From contig JAWPHD010003275.1 in assembly GCA_037043455.1 (NCBI GenBank), positions 159,571-223,570 on the forward strand: a DNA stretch of 64,000 bases. The letters run 5' to 3'. Shown here in pieces: positions 1 to 10,775 of this stretch (within the stretch, counting starts at the first letter, position 1; every line of letters starts with the position of its first letter). The stretch is from Cyrtodaria siliqua. Taxonomy: Eukaryota > Mollusca > Bivalvia > Adapedonta > Hiatellidae. The notes under the pieces were generated by a model. It saw nothing but the letters and a program-made list of their open reading frames with translations. It searched no databases and was not told the DNA's origin. A program made the translations under genes and the position numbers.

Positions 1-101
1 ATATCCATTCCAAGGTATGGGGACATATCCATTCCAAGGTATGGGGACATATCCATTCCGAGGTATGGGGACACATCAATTTTGAGGCATTGGGTCATAC
101 A
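1..101. repeat. 24-bp tandem repeat at window edge
   Basis: The window opens inside a direct repeat whose unit begins ATATCCATTCC and ends GGGGAC. Three clear units and a decayed fourth are visible, so the array probably continues to the left. Confidence 0.9.
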
Positions 102-1375
102 TTATGGTTGTGTTTACACCATGGTTATGTGGTGGAAGAACTATAAACCTTAGAATTACACATACACAATTATGTACAGCATAATGATAATTTTATATGC
201 TGGATAATGAATTGCTGGCTCTCATCTTCGAGAAAGAATTTGGGGTAAATGGAGAAGAATAAATTGAATGTTTTAACATTAGTTTTAACAATAACATTTC
301 CCTCAATTATTTCTTTCATTATTATTATTACAGCACAAATTTAGTGAATGGTGGAATGCACATATTCACATGAGAATAAAACTTTCCTCCACTACATAAT
401 AGCAGAAGTAGCAGAACGTTTCTCTAATTAACATGTTTGTAAAGGGTAAATGCCATGTTTTGTGGCAATTTTCTCACAACATTTTCATCAATGAAATAAA
501 TATATACAAACAAAACAAATGAAAATTTTGTTTATTTTTCATTATTGTTTCGCTACGTAAACTATCAGTTGCATTGGCAGCCATTTTGAAAATTGAATGA
601 CTTAAACATAAACAGTATAATTATGAGGTTTACACAAGAAACATTCATTCAAATGAAATTTCACTAAAAATGAACGAATTGTTTTGGAAATGTTGTTTGA
701 AAGTCCTTAATTTTCATAATCATTAGCAACCCATTTTTGGAGGATGTGGTGCAAGATAAATAAAAAAAAATCCGCGATGGCATATTAATGGTGTAATATT
801 AAAAGGGATACATTCAAAGTAAGCAATGAAATGTTCAAGAACTATATGGCTTCGATTACAAAGCGCTTTAAAATGGTAATTCCCAACAAAACAAATGTCG
901 CTGCCTTTTATTGGTTTGATCACATCATGTGACCATAGTTTACACATCCATAAATTCCAAAATCAATAATCACCAGTATTTCAGAAAAATGAGTACATTG
1001 CACTTATTGACCAATAATTTGCAATTCTAAAATGCTGATTGTGCCCTAGTTACGGATTGGTACAGTGTTTATTTTTCATGAACTTTTCAATAAGGATTTT
1101 CTCCCTTGATGATCTAGTACAAATATCTCTTTTGTTATCAGTTGTACATGTAATTCAATAGAAATGTACTTCTATCACAAAACAAGTACTTCTTAAAGCA
1201 ACACATGAATAAATACTAATGATCAATACACAAAAACTGGCAGAGTCTGTGAGTTTTCCAGACAAAACATTTTCATAAACAATAATAAAACAGATGAAAC
1301 TGGATTATCGATTTAGTGCATTTGATTATTTTATACAAAACTAATGCACATTTAGATTCATGTAATTCTTCAAGT
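102..1375. other. AT-rich non-coding DNA
   Basis: No conserved exon, RNA gene or clear mobile element is visible. Short open frames, such as 723-947 on the minus strand, have no recognisable domain. I looked for the missing MTO1 C-terminal exons on the minus strand here and found none. Confidence 0.5.
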
Positions 1376-1377
1376 TT

Positions 1378-1472
1378 GCCTCCAGTCCCTGGTCTCTTTA
1401 AACTCATTTTTCCTTCTGACTTTCTTCTAGATAGCCTCCGGTCCCTTTAAACTCATTTTTCCTTCTGACTTC
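1378..1472. repeat. Two-copy tandem duplication (about 55 bp)
   Basis: A segment starting GCCTCC(A/G)GTCCC and ending CCTTCTGACTT occurs twice in a row with a few differences. Confidence 0.75.
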
Positions 1473-1660
1473 ATTCAATATATGTGTTATTCACATGCAT
1501 CAATTCCAGATTTTTTAAAAAATATACTCCAATATTAAACAATATTCCGTCTGCAACACATTGATTAGAAACGTTAAAACAATTTTTAACTTACATGTAT
1601 TATTTATTTTAGCTATGTGGTGGATTAGGAATGAATCTTTAATTTTGTTTGAATGTTTAA

Positions 1661-1741
1661 AGGGACATGCAGCAAACTTGCTTATTTTCAACTTATAAAC
1701 AAACCTCTGCAAAACAGATGTCAAGATTGCAGAGTGTCCCT
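1661..1741. mobile_element. 81-bp MITE flanked by TTAA
   Basis: The element starts AGGGACA and ends TGTCCCT, with TTAA directly outside both ends (1657-1660 and 1742-1745). A TTAA target duplication with short inverted ends is typical of piggyBac-like or Kolobok-like non-autonomous elements. It has the same ends as the larger elements at 3755-4379 and 4605-4875. Confidence 0.6.
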
Positions 1742-1946
1742 TTAAGCTACTAAGAAGTATAAACATCTTTTTTTAATTGGAAGTTCCTTATTTGGGCATC
1801 AGTGATTCCGAAAATAGTGAAGTTGTAGTAGTAGTAGTAAAACTAGATTAACTCCGAATAATATATTTCTCGATGTCGAGTGTATTAGTGATTCAAGATT
1901 TGTTAAAATGTATAACATGTTATCATAGCCAAATGTTCACTTTTAA

Positions 1947-2201
1947 CCCTTAGCCCGCTAAGCACGACTATAATAGTCTTTGCATCCATTGCTAACCCAG
2001 ATCAGCCTGCGAGTTACCGAGTAACTCGCAGACTGAGGCTGCTGATCAATCATTTTCCCAAAACACCCATTTTCACATAACTCGCAGACTGAGGCTGCTG
2101 ATCAATCATTTTCCCAAAACACCCATTTTCACATAATAATAATGGAATGGTGTAAATTCTAAGAAAGGACAATCCATTATACTTTCATATCGGGCTAAGG
2201 G
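1947..2201. mobile_element. MITE family 'CCCTTAgcCCGCTAAGC', copy 1
   Basis: TTAA flanks both ends (1943-1946, 2202-2205). The ends form an 11-bp perfect inverted repeat, CCCTTAGCCCG against CGGGCTAAGGG. The middle holds an ACTCGCAGACTGA module and a segment of about 56 bp duplicated in tandem (roughly 2018-2134). Related copies lie near 11761, 56158, 60813 and 63033. Confidence 0.75.
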
Positions 2202-2263
2202 TTAATAAGTTAAACAGTCAATTGGCATAGATGTATCATCCTTTTTGCTCTTATCGACCATTA

Positions 2264-2669
2264 GGCCTCCTTTTTTTTAATAACTTGGTTTACGGATCCG
2301 CCTAGTCTAATTTTCCCGTTTCGGAAAAAAAATAATTGCACTTTTTTCATTTTTTTTTTTTTTCCCCCACTCATTTCAAGGACTAGAATTCCGTGCAAGT
2401 TTTTCCCGCTATATTCGTTTGTTGTATCCTGCATTTGTTGTCATTCATTCAAGTTAGACATGCTCGGTTATCTAAAGTATGCTATTAAACATGGATTTCG
2501 ATAGGGATCTACGAAAAGTGACGTTCGATTTTTGATTCTCTCCCCCTTTTTGACTTAAAACGTCTACATTTTGCTTGTAATTTTTTTTCTCTCAATTTCC
2601 GCCGAGTAATTTTATTTTTATTTTATTTCCAGAAAAAATCCGTAAACCAAGTTATTAAAAAAAGAGGCC
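2264..2669. mobile_element. Fold-back MITE, PIF/Harbinger-like target site
   Basis: Long inverted ends of about 35 bp face each other: AGGCCTC, T-tract, AATAACTTGGTTTACGGAT on the left and its complement at 2636-2669. The trinucleotide TTA lies outside both ends (2261-2263, 2670-2672), as expected for the TWA duplications of PIF/Harbinger elements. There is no coding potential inside. Confidence 0.75.
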
Positions 2670-2967
2670 TTATGTTTGCTTTAATTTCACTAAAAAAGCC
2701 ACGAACAACATTTCAGATACAAAATGACAATCATGCATGCCTTCATAATTTTGACTTAGTCATACATTAAGAAACATTAAATGTGTTCATTTTTATAGCC
2801 ATATTTTATTGTAACTCGCGTAATTCATCTTCTTTGTTATTACAGCTACAGTATGTTCGTCATGTTTTTTTCATAGTTTGTAAGGATGTAAATATTTCAT
2901 ATGAGCTCATATATATGCATTTTATTTTTTTACCAATGTTAAATAATTTAACCTGTGCTTCTATATA

Positions 2968-3510
2968 GGTTGTTTGGCTTTTCAGATGCTGAAAACAAAA
3001 TGTTATAGATATATGTAGGGACAAATTGAATTGAATTGAATTGGGTTTTAAGGTGCACCAACACATGAAAGGTTATATGGCGCCTAACAGGCATGAACAT
3101 GCCAGGCTCATCCTCCATGTACATCGAGATAAAATATGGAGAATGGGCCTAGGACCTTCTCACCCTGAACTGCAGAGTTGCTGCAAATTCTATTGTAGAC
3201 ACTCCATTTACGCTGGAGCCATGTTTATTGTTTTTCTGCCACTGCTCTTAGTGACTTGAGCGAGATGGCACCTGAAACAATGCAGGGTTCATGGTGAAGA
3301 CCTTTAATGAGCATGAACAAAATATGACAAAATGAATGTGAATGTGGGGGTGTTCTACCCCTACCCCTCTGCATGTGACGGTGTGTTTGCAGTGGTTGTA
3401 TTCTACCCCGGCAACCACACGGGGCTATATAGGGACAAGTGAGACAACTTGACGCTCTGATCAGTTGTTTGGCTTTTAAGATGCTGAAAACGAAATGTAA
3501 TAAGGACAAG
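2968..3510. repeat. Dispersed repeat flanked by a direct duplication
   Basis: A segment TTGTTTGGCTTTT(C/A)AGATG followed by CTGAAAAC is present at 2970-3005 and again at 3467-3500. Between the copies lies GAATTGAATTGGGTTTTAAG-type sequence that resembles dispersed mollusc repeats. The 94-residue and 72-residue open frames here show no domain and are probably non-coding. Confidence 0.5.
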
Positions 3511-3754
3511 TTGCGAGCAATCTCGATATTTTGATCACTTTTTACAATCAGTACCTTTATTTATGTATTTATTATGTCATTTTTACTTAAAAACTGCATG
3601 AGAATATAGAGAAATCATGGAAATAAAATGTGAATTATCTATATGATCTTTAGTTTGTCTATTTTACCACAATGTTTACTTAAAATAAAATAATGGTACA
3701 CAAGGTTGCAAGCTTTGTAAAAACCCAAACTATCATTTCCCCCCTGTGTTTTAA

Positions 3755-4379
3755 AGGGGCACATGACAATCTGTATTTTATTAAAACTCGTGGCATCCCG
3801 TTAGTTTTTTCTATGTAATATGCAATTGTTCAATAACAAATAATACTAGTTAGATCTCATTTAGTGGTCCCGCCTTAATTCCATTAAACGATGGGAAAGT
3901 TTAAACTAGCAGGGTTTTATAACGGATATTTCGACAATAAAACACGTTTAAAAAAAAAAAATGAAAAAAAAAAATGTCATAACCTGTTTAACATTACATA
4001 TTAAACATGTTAAATGTTTTAATTTTACAATATGCAAATTCTTTAAGCCGAAATTAAGGTTTTATTTCATACCCCAGTGAACCCCGTTTCCGCTTCTTGG
4101 AGAAGGGGTTCACTGGGGTATGAAAGTTAATACTCGGACCACTTAATGTGTGATAATAAGAATTAAGTATAAAGCAAATTGTTCTTGCATAGTTCTAACT
4201 GTTGATTATATTGCACCAATAATATATTTAAACCTATGGTAGAATAACATGACAAAATAAAAACTCGAAATTGCATCTAATAAATGCAAGCAGTTTTAAA
4301 GTTAAAATGATACTGGATTAACAAACCGAGACGTTAATTTTAATGCTTGATAAAAACTTTGTGACTGCCATGTGTCCCT
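3755..4379. mobile_element. TTAA-flanked MITE (AGGGRCACATGACAATCT family)
   Basis: The left end reads AGGGGCACATGACAATCT after TTAA (3751-3754). The right end reads CCATGTGTCCCT before TTAA (4380-4383). The body carries a perfect 21-bp palindrome (4065-4125) and a module beginning TTGATTATATTGCACCAATA that recurs near 8445 and 29890. Confidence 0.65.
4065..4125. repeat. Perfect 21-bp inverted repeat, 19-nt loop
   Basis: The arms 4065-4085 and 4105-4125 are exact reverse complements; the left arm begins TTTCATACCCC and ends GTGAACCCC. The loop is 4086-4104. It may be a separate small fold-back insertion within the surrounding MITE. Confidence 0.9.
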
Positions 4380-4604
4380 TTAAGGACAAGATGCCATGAC
4401 AAGATGCCATGTGTTCCTTTAAGTTTGGGGCAAACAGTATTAAAACTTACACAATTTTGATACCTATTTCATGAGTTTATTTTATTAATAAACTCCCAAA
4501 AGTGGTATTCAACCAAACATGATAAAACATATTATTTAATTTAGCAAAATACATAGATATCAGTCTGTATTGTTTTATTATATGCATGCATAGGTTTGAT
4601 TTAA

Positions 4605-4875
4605 TGGGACACATGACAATCTTCATTTATAAAAACACCTGTGTCATAGTGCTAGTTTTTTTTACGGAATCTAAATATTTGATAATTTTTGAAAGATTCA
4701 TAGCAAACGAGTTCTGCATATCACTAACTGCTGAGTATATTACATACATTTAGTAAAACAAAAATAGTGCAGAAAGAAAAAAAATCGAATTTTTACTACC
4801 CTAAACTTTTAAGTCAAGACAATAATTCATCAGAGTACTTAATTTAGAGTTTGATAAAGATTTCCATGTGTCACT
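4605..4875. mobile_element. Second copy of the ACACATGACAATCT MITE
   Basis: TTAA lies on both sides (4601-4604, 4876-4879). The ends are TGGGACACATGACAATCT and CCATGTGTCAC, clearly the same family as 3755-4379 but shorter and lacking the palindrome. Confidence 0.65.
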
Positions 4876-5056
4876 TTAATTATGATATATGTTGTTTTTT
4901 TATTAACCAATTGGCCTATCTTATCAGTAACTGTTTCCCAAGTATGTATTTATTAGCTATATACCTAAAATAAAGATGAGGTTAAATGGATTGAAACCAT
5001 TAAAACTTTTTGTTTATGAGAATTAATGGTAAGATAAGATATGGCAGTGTTTTTTT

Positions 5057-5256
5057 TCTAGTGGGTGCTAAATTAGCACGAGGCTGGTAGACAATTAGCC
5101 CGAGGCTGATCTTTCTAGAGGGTGCTCAATTAGCCCGAGGCTGATCTTTCTAGAGGGTGGTCAATCAGCATGATGCTGGTCTTTCTAGAGGGTGGTCAAT
5201 AAGCACGAGGTTGATCTTTCCAGAGGGTGCTCAATTAGCACGAGGCTGATATATCC
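5057..5256. repeat. Tandem repeat, about 43-bp unit
   Basis: About five units of the type CTTTCTAGAGGGTG(C/G)TCAAT followed by (T)AGC(A/C)CGAGGCTGAT follow one another with moderate divergence. Confidence 0.8.
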
Positions 5257-5632
5257 ATGCCCATTTTCAAAACAAAAACTTACTGCACTAATTTATAGAA
5301 ACCAGATTTGTTTAAGAACAAAGTAGAAGTACTATGTCGAGGTTTTTGCAAACACACTTTTTTAACAAAGGTATGTATTGTTTTAAACAAATGTCAAGAC
5401 CATTGTTATTAGGTGTTAGAGACTGAGCCATCATTCAGTTATTTTTGATGATCATGATAATTTCGATTTGTTTTCAAACAAAAAAAAAAAGTTTAAATTT
5501 TGTTAGATGTGTCTCTTATATTCTGTTCAGACTATGTTTTCCCATTCCGAAGACATTTGGTGTTGTTTCTAACATGTGTAGACTTTGTGTTGTATTTTAA
5601 AACCAAATCACATAAAAAGTAATTAAGGTGTC

Positions 5633-5735
5633 TTATCCATGAACACACTGAAGAAACCCAGTGGCACCCACTAGCAAGGCTTGAACCCGTGATCTCCGTA
5701 TGCAAAGTCTACCATCATCCACTGAGCCATGCCGG
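5633..5735 (-). mobile_element. tRNA-derived SINE fragment
   Basis: Read on the minus strand, the sequence has a tRNA-like head with an A-box-like TGGCTCAGTGGATGATGG and a B-box-like GGGTTCAAGCC. A body with CACTGGGTTTCTTCAGTGTG matches the element near 11967. It resembles the intact SINE at 33795 but its tail is missing. It passes directly into the 21-bp minisatellite to its right. Confidence 0.65.
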
Positions 5736-6262
5736 CTCCTCACCGAGCCATGTTGGCTCCTCACCGAGCCATGTCGGCTCCTCACCGAGCCATGCAGGCT
5801 CCTCACTGAGCTATGCCGGCTCCTCACCGAGCCATGACGGCTCCTCACCATCCAGCCGGCTCCTCACCCAGCCAGCCGGCTCCTCACCCAACCTTGCCGA
5901 CTCCTCATCTACCCATGCCGGCTCCTCATCAAGCCATGTCGGCTCCTCACTGAGCCATGCTGGCTCCTCACAGAGCCATGCCGGTTCCTTATCAAGCAAT
6001 GCTGGCTCCTCACTGAGCAATGCCGGCTCCTCACCGAGCCATGCCGGCTCATCAAGCCAAGCCGGCTCCTCACTGAGCCATGCCGACTCCTCATCTACCC
6101 ATGCCAGCTCCTTATCAAGACATGCCGGCTCCTCACTGAGCCATGCCGGCTCCTCACCAAGCCATGCCAACTCCTCACTGAGCCACGCTGGCACATCACC
6201 AAGCCATGCCGGCTCCTCACCAAGCCATGCCGGCTCCTCACCAAGCCATGCCGGCTCCTCAT
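5722..6262. repeat. 21-bp minisatellite seeded from a SINE head
   Basis: Roughly 26 units of a 21-bp motif (GAGCCATGCCGGCTCCTCACC) occupy this stretch. The unit is a whole number of codons, so open frames arise on both strands, including a 191-residue plus-strand frame of repeating HAGSSPS. None has a start context, domain or splice signal that suggests a gene. On the minus strand the unit matches the 5' end and A-box of the adjoining SINE (GCCGGCATGGCTC). Confidence 0.9.
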
Positions 6263-6426
6263 AAGAAAATTTAAGAAAACATGTATAAGTAAGCATCTGA
6301 ATCCAATATTGTATAGCTGTGTCACATGTCAGTTTTATAATCATGTATGACAGCTGATTAAGCTATAACATAATTTTTGAAAGTTCGCCTTAAGTGTAAG
6401 CAACCACTTGTCAAGTTCATATAAGC

Positions 6427-7015
6427 TTTACATCATAGAGCTTAATGAAGCAACAATCAGTGAGCTTTAGTGCCTCATAAGCTTTTTAATATGCAAGCTT
6501 TACAACTGTTGTCACATTTAAGCTTTATATTTGACAATTTATAAGCTTTTCAATATGTAAGCTTTATGATGTAACATATGTTGTCAAAGTTAAGCTTTAT
6601 ATCTGACAACTTTGCAAGCTTTTCAATAAGTAAGTTTATGATGTAACATATGTTGTCACATTTAAGCTTTATATTTGACAATTGATGAGCTTTTCAATAT
6701 GTAAGCTTTATGATGTAACATATGCTGTCACAATTAAGCTAAATATTTGACAATTTATAAGCTTTTCAATATGTAATTTTTATGATGTAACATATGTCAT
6801 CACAATTAAGCTTTATATTTGACAATTTATAAGCTTTTCAATATGTAAGCTTTATGATGTAACATTATTATGTTGTCACAACTAAGCTTTATATTTGACA
6901 ATTGTATAAGCTTTTCAATATGTGAGCTTTATGATGTAACGTATGTTGTCACATTTAAGCTTTATATTTGATAACTTTATAAGCTTTACAATATGTAAGC
7001 TTGTTCGTGCAACAC
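6427..7015. repeat. HindIII-rich tandem array, about 72-bp unit
   Basis: Eight or so units contain TTAAGCTTTATATTTGACAA, then TATAAGCTTTTCAATATGTA and AAGCTTTATGATGTAACATA. Each intact unit has three AAGCTT sites. Neighbouring copies differ by small indels. Confidence 0.85.
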
Positions 7016-7176
7016 TTTTTGTTATAACCGAGCTTTATTCTTGATTCCACTCACAACTTTATCGTTATTATTATATAGGGATCTATATGATTACATGACT
7101 ATGGAACTGGGCGCTTGTATGAGTGGCACTATAAATCGGCATTTTCAGACACATCTGAGATAGTACTTTAATGAAT

Positions 7177-7246
7177 TCTCTCCCCCCCATCCCACCCCCA
7201 CCCCACCACCCCATCCCCACCCCACCCCACCCCACCCCCAACAACA
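7177..7246. repeat. C-rich low-complexity tract
   Basis: Runs of CCCC separated by one to three bases (CCACCCC repeats) span about 70 bases. On the minus strand this gives many GGGG runs and therefore G-quadruplex potential. The 73-residue open frame read through it is low complexity. Confidence 0.85.
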
Positions 7247-7519
7247 CCACCAAATATTTGAAATTTTCGATGGAGCAGAAATTTGACTTGAAAATGTCAT
7301 ATTTAAATCAAATTTCAATCTGAAAATGTGCAGATGGAGAAAAGCGCCAACAAGCATCCCAAACAAAACAAGTTTAGTACCATCACGGTATAAATGATTT
7401 AAGCATGACTCTAAATTTGTTAATAATTTTTATTGAAATATTTGTTTTTGAATGTTCCAAGAAGCTATGCCTGAAAACAAGGTAAATAGCTAGTAATTTT
7501 TGACAGTAGCTTCTTGGGT

Positions 7520-7965
7520 TGTATAAATGATTCAGTTTCTATGACAACTTGTGTCTGTTTCCATGAAAAATTGTGTTTGTTTCTATGACATGTTTTGTTT
7601 CTATGACAAGTGCATGTTATGATTCTACGACAACCTGTGTATGTATATTTGCTATGGTAATGTGTGGATATTTTTATGACAATTTGTATATGTTTCTACG
7701 ACAAACTTGTGTATGTTTCTATGACAACTTGTGTATGTTTCTATGACAAATTTACTTGTGTATGTTTCTATGACAACTTGTGTATGTTTCTATGACAACT
7801 TGTGTGTTTCTATGACAACCTGTATATATGTTTCTATGATAACCTGTGTATGTTTCAATGATAACTTGTGTATGTTTCTATGACAACCTGTGTACGTTTC
7901 TTTGACAATTTCTCAATGTTCCTATGTTAACTTCTGTATGTTTCTATGACAAAGTTTGTAAATAA
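7520..7965. repeat. 22-bp minisatellite (TGTTTCTATGACAACTTGTG)
   Basis: About 18 imperfect units of TATGTTTCTATGACAACTTG occur, with the edges decayed. No coding potential. Confidence 0.85.
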
Positions 7966-8680
7966 ATGGACGCATCATGACTATATGACCAGTGTAAAAT
8001 AACTGAACATTATAAAACTACTTTTTCACGACAACTAAAATGATAGTTGCAAAAACAAAACATTATTAGTGAAAAATGAGACTATAAACGGATAAACTGC
8101 AATTTTAAAGTTTTTATTGAGAGTTGAAATATCTATTCTGAAGTCATTTTTACTTTATACCTGCCTATTAAGGTAACAAAGAATGGCCTCGACCCCCAAT
8201 ATGACCTAATATGATGCAGAAATGAAAGCGCCTTCTTCTTTAAAGTTGCAAGTATATAATATTTAAATATCACGGAAATCAAAACTGGAATATATTTTTG
8301 TTTCTTTGTCATTTTACCATAGCATCATTCTATATCATGCATTTTCATCAACAATATGATTTGAAAATATTAACATTTTGTAATAATCTACATAAACTAG
8401 GTGATATTTTTTTTTTGGTGGGATGGGGGGGGAATAAATAGTTGCTGATTATATTGCACCAATAATGTATGTAAACATATGGTAGCATAATGAAGGAAAA
8501 CTAAAAACTCCAAATTTTATTACCTTTTATTTAAATATATTCAAGCAGACACTGGATAAATCCATCTAGGTGCTTATTTTCATTCTGAATGAAAACTTCA
8601 AAATTGCAGCGTGTTCATTTAAGTATCGTTTTTTTATTCACAAACACATGACTGCATCTATTTAAGTGTCGGTAAAAAAG
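7966..8680. other. AT-rich DNA with MITE debris
   Basis: No exon is visible. A poly-T/poly-G run lies at 8408-8437, followed by GTTGCTGATTATATTGCACC-type sequence also present in the MITE at 3755-4379. This suggests a decayed copy at about 8440-8620. Confidence 0.5.
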
Positions 8681-8683
8681 TGG

Positions 8684-8905
8684 CGATGATGCACAACAAA
8701 CCCATGTGATATGCACGTGACACTGCTAGTCATGATATACACGTGACACGGCCAGTCATGAAATGCACGTAACACTGCCAGCCATGATATGCATGTGACA
8801 ATGCCAGTCAAGCTATCCATGTGACACTGCTAATCATGACAGTGCACAATACAGTGCCAGCCATGATATGCACGTGACACTGCTAGGCATGGTATGCACA
8901 TGACA
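8684..8905. repeat. About 27-bp tandem repeat carrying CACGTG
   Basis: Eight to nine units of the form ATGATATGCACGTGACACTG plus (C/G)CAGTC run in tandem. Several keep an intact GCACGTGA core (E-box); others have CATGTGA or CACATGA. Confidence 0.8.
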
Positions 8906-9157
8906 CTCAAATACTCAAATGAGATGCATGATAGCACAAATATTAAGATATAAATCAATTAGTTAGGCCTATATCATGATCAGTATCATCAGCTATGATT
9001 TGTGTGTTGAAAACATGAGTCGAGTGTAATAATATAAGTTATACTTTGTAAACTTCATGTACTATGTCCATGTTTGTCATGAATAAAAACTATCCTACTT
9101 TATCACTACCGATTTTGTTTCTTGTCGTTTAACTTCCAATTATTTATTCATATATAT

Positions 9158-9238
9158 AACAAAATCTTTCTTTTTTGCCATAGCTTTCGACCTAACGGTC
9201 TTCATCGGCGGCATTTTTCAAAAAAGAAAGATTTTGTT
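9158..9238 (-). ncRNA. Hairpin with hammerhead-like core (putative)
   Basis: Perfect 19-bp arms (9158-9176 and 9220-9238) enclose 43 nt. On the minus strand this loop reads CCGATGA, then AGACC-GTTA-GGTC, then GAAAGC. The order (C)GATGA, a small stem-loop, GAAA is that of a hammerhead ribozyme core, which is known from Penelope-like retroelements. The usual core is CTGATGA, so one conserved U is C here, and stem I is not clear. It may be a decayed ribozyme or a coincidence. Confidence 0.3.
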
Positions 9239-9280
9239 CTTTAAATACATGTTAATAGAGACTTTATTTATATATATATA

Positions 9281-9799
9281 TAGGGAGAAATATTTGCGAA
9301 CTACCAAGGACGGACAACCTTCGAACAACCTACGGCAGGGCGCCTAGAAATCAAGCGTATGCATTCACTTCCTAAAAAGGATAGCTGCAACACACGCGGA
9401 TGAACTGTATCTCTACATCATAACACACTCGTCTGGAGGCACAATTCACATATAGACGCATACATACATACAATTATAGCTCATATGAGTGGGCCACATT
9501 TAAGCGTTCAACCACACACAGCTATACTGAGACAATGACAATGAAAGGTGCCTGATCTTGGGGATACTGTGAATTCAGTAAATATATTAAAGGGAGATAA
9601 TTTGAACTCACTACGGCAACTTTCGAAATTTGGGATCTCAAAAGAGATTCAAGTGCACAAAGCAGAATTTTATATAGGGAGAAATATTTGTGAACTAGCC
9701 AGGACAGACAACCTTCCGAGGAACTACGGCAGGACAGACAACCTTCGGACGAAATACGGCAGGGCACCTAGCTATGACGAGATACACAGAAATCAAACG

Positions 9800-9800
<1 letters not shown>
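9281..9800. repeat. Direct-repeat pair ending in (AT)n
   Basis: A segment starting TATAGGGAGAAATATTTG and containing GACAACCTTCG and ACGGCAGGGC occurs at 9281-9350 and again at 9673-9770. A further partial copy lies inside the second. The 84-residue open frame through it has no domain. It may be the remains of a retroelement end. Confidence 0.5.

Positions 9801-9834
<34 letters not shown>
9800..9834. repeat. (AT)n microsatellite
   Basis: About 14 AT dinucleotides in a row follow the direct-repeat block. Confidence 0.95.
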
Positions 9835-9836
<2 letters not shown>

Positions 9837-10443
9837 TGTGACTCCCCAACAACTAAATTCCATTGACCTCACTATCAACAGCACAGACCAATGCAGTTCA
9901 AACAAGAAATATGTTGCTGATATCATTTTTGGCATAATTTGTCAGGTGGGCATTCTCTAAAGGAAAGTCTCAGCAACTGAGAAATGTTCACAGCTTCCAC
10001 CATTATAAACAGATACGCAGCAATCTTGATATATCTTCACCAGACATTATTTTGAAAACGTGGCAAAAAATAATTTTCGGTAATTGTATCGTGTGTGAAT
10101 AATCGGACACTTTTAAAGTTGAGTATGTTGTTTTGTTGCATGGAAATGTGAAAGCTGATCGCAGGATTGCTGCGTGTCCCTAAATATACACAAGACGACA
10201 CTTAAACTATGACAAATACCCAATTTTGATTTTTTTTTATGAAAACTGATCAATATATTTGTTAACAGATTCATCAAATAAAATTGAATATAAATAATCA
10301 ATATAATAATCGGATTACCTTCATTCACCGCTTTAAAGAACGTGTTTTTATGATATATATATTTTTTTATTAGCATTTAAAATCGGGGTAGTTATAAGTG
10401 TTTTCTAGTATAGTGGAACTCTGGAATTTGTACAAAATGGTAC

Positions 10444-10556
10444 CTTGGTCCGTTGATTTCTTCTTTCACGTGCTTATTGAGATGAAGACTGTCGTGTACA
10501 AGTTTCTCTATTCTCTCGTCTGTGTACGTTATGTGGCAGTCCAGCTGGGCATCAGA
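10444..10556 (-). CDS. MTO1: MTO1 coding exon 7 (last one found in the window)
   Basis: Translated on the minus strand from SDAQLDCHIT to EEINGPR, this exon matches the MTO1/GidA stretch in which the substrate-side loop precedes the GPRYCPS motif. Residues are about 370-407 in the model. It starts in phase 0 after a TTGTCCACAG acceptor and ends with two bases of an Arg codon before GTACC, a weaker donor. Its length of 113 nt keeps the frame. The next exon should begin with the RYCPS motif, which I did not find between 1 and 10443. The rest of the gene therefore probably lies off the window. The plus-strand open frame across this exon is a shadow. Confidence 0.85.
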
Positions 10557-10574
10557 CTGTGGACAAACAAAGTG

Positions 10575-10735
10575 GTGTATTATGATGATGATGTTAAGAA
10601 TGATGCTGATGATGATGATGATGATGTCATGATGGTGATGATGATGATGATGGAGATGATGATGTTGCTTCTGCTGCTGATGATTATTGATGGTGGAGGT
10701 GATGATGATTTTGATGATGATGCTGATGCTGATGG

Positions 10736-10775
<40 letters not shown>

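Noticed and set aside
5689..6264. 191-residue plus-strand ORF (and minus frames) over the 21-bp repeat
   Set aside because: The unit is 21 bp without stops, so every frame stays open. No signal peptide, domain or splice context, and the repeat derives from a SINE head.
1..10443. Remaining MTO1 exons (RYCPS, EGYIG and C-terminal helices)
   Set aside because: I searched the minus strand by eye for the conserved words and found none; they probably lie outside the window. A diverged short exon could have been missed.
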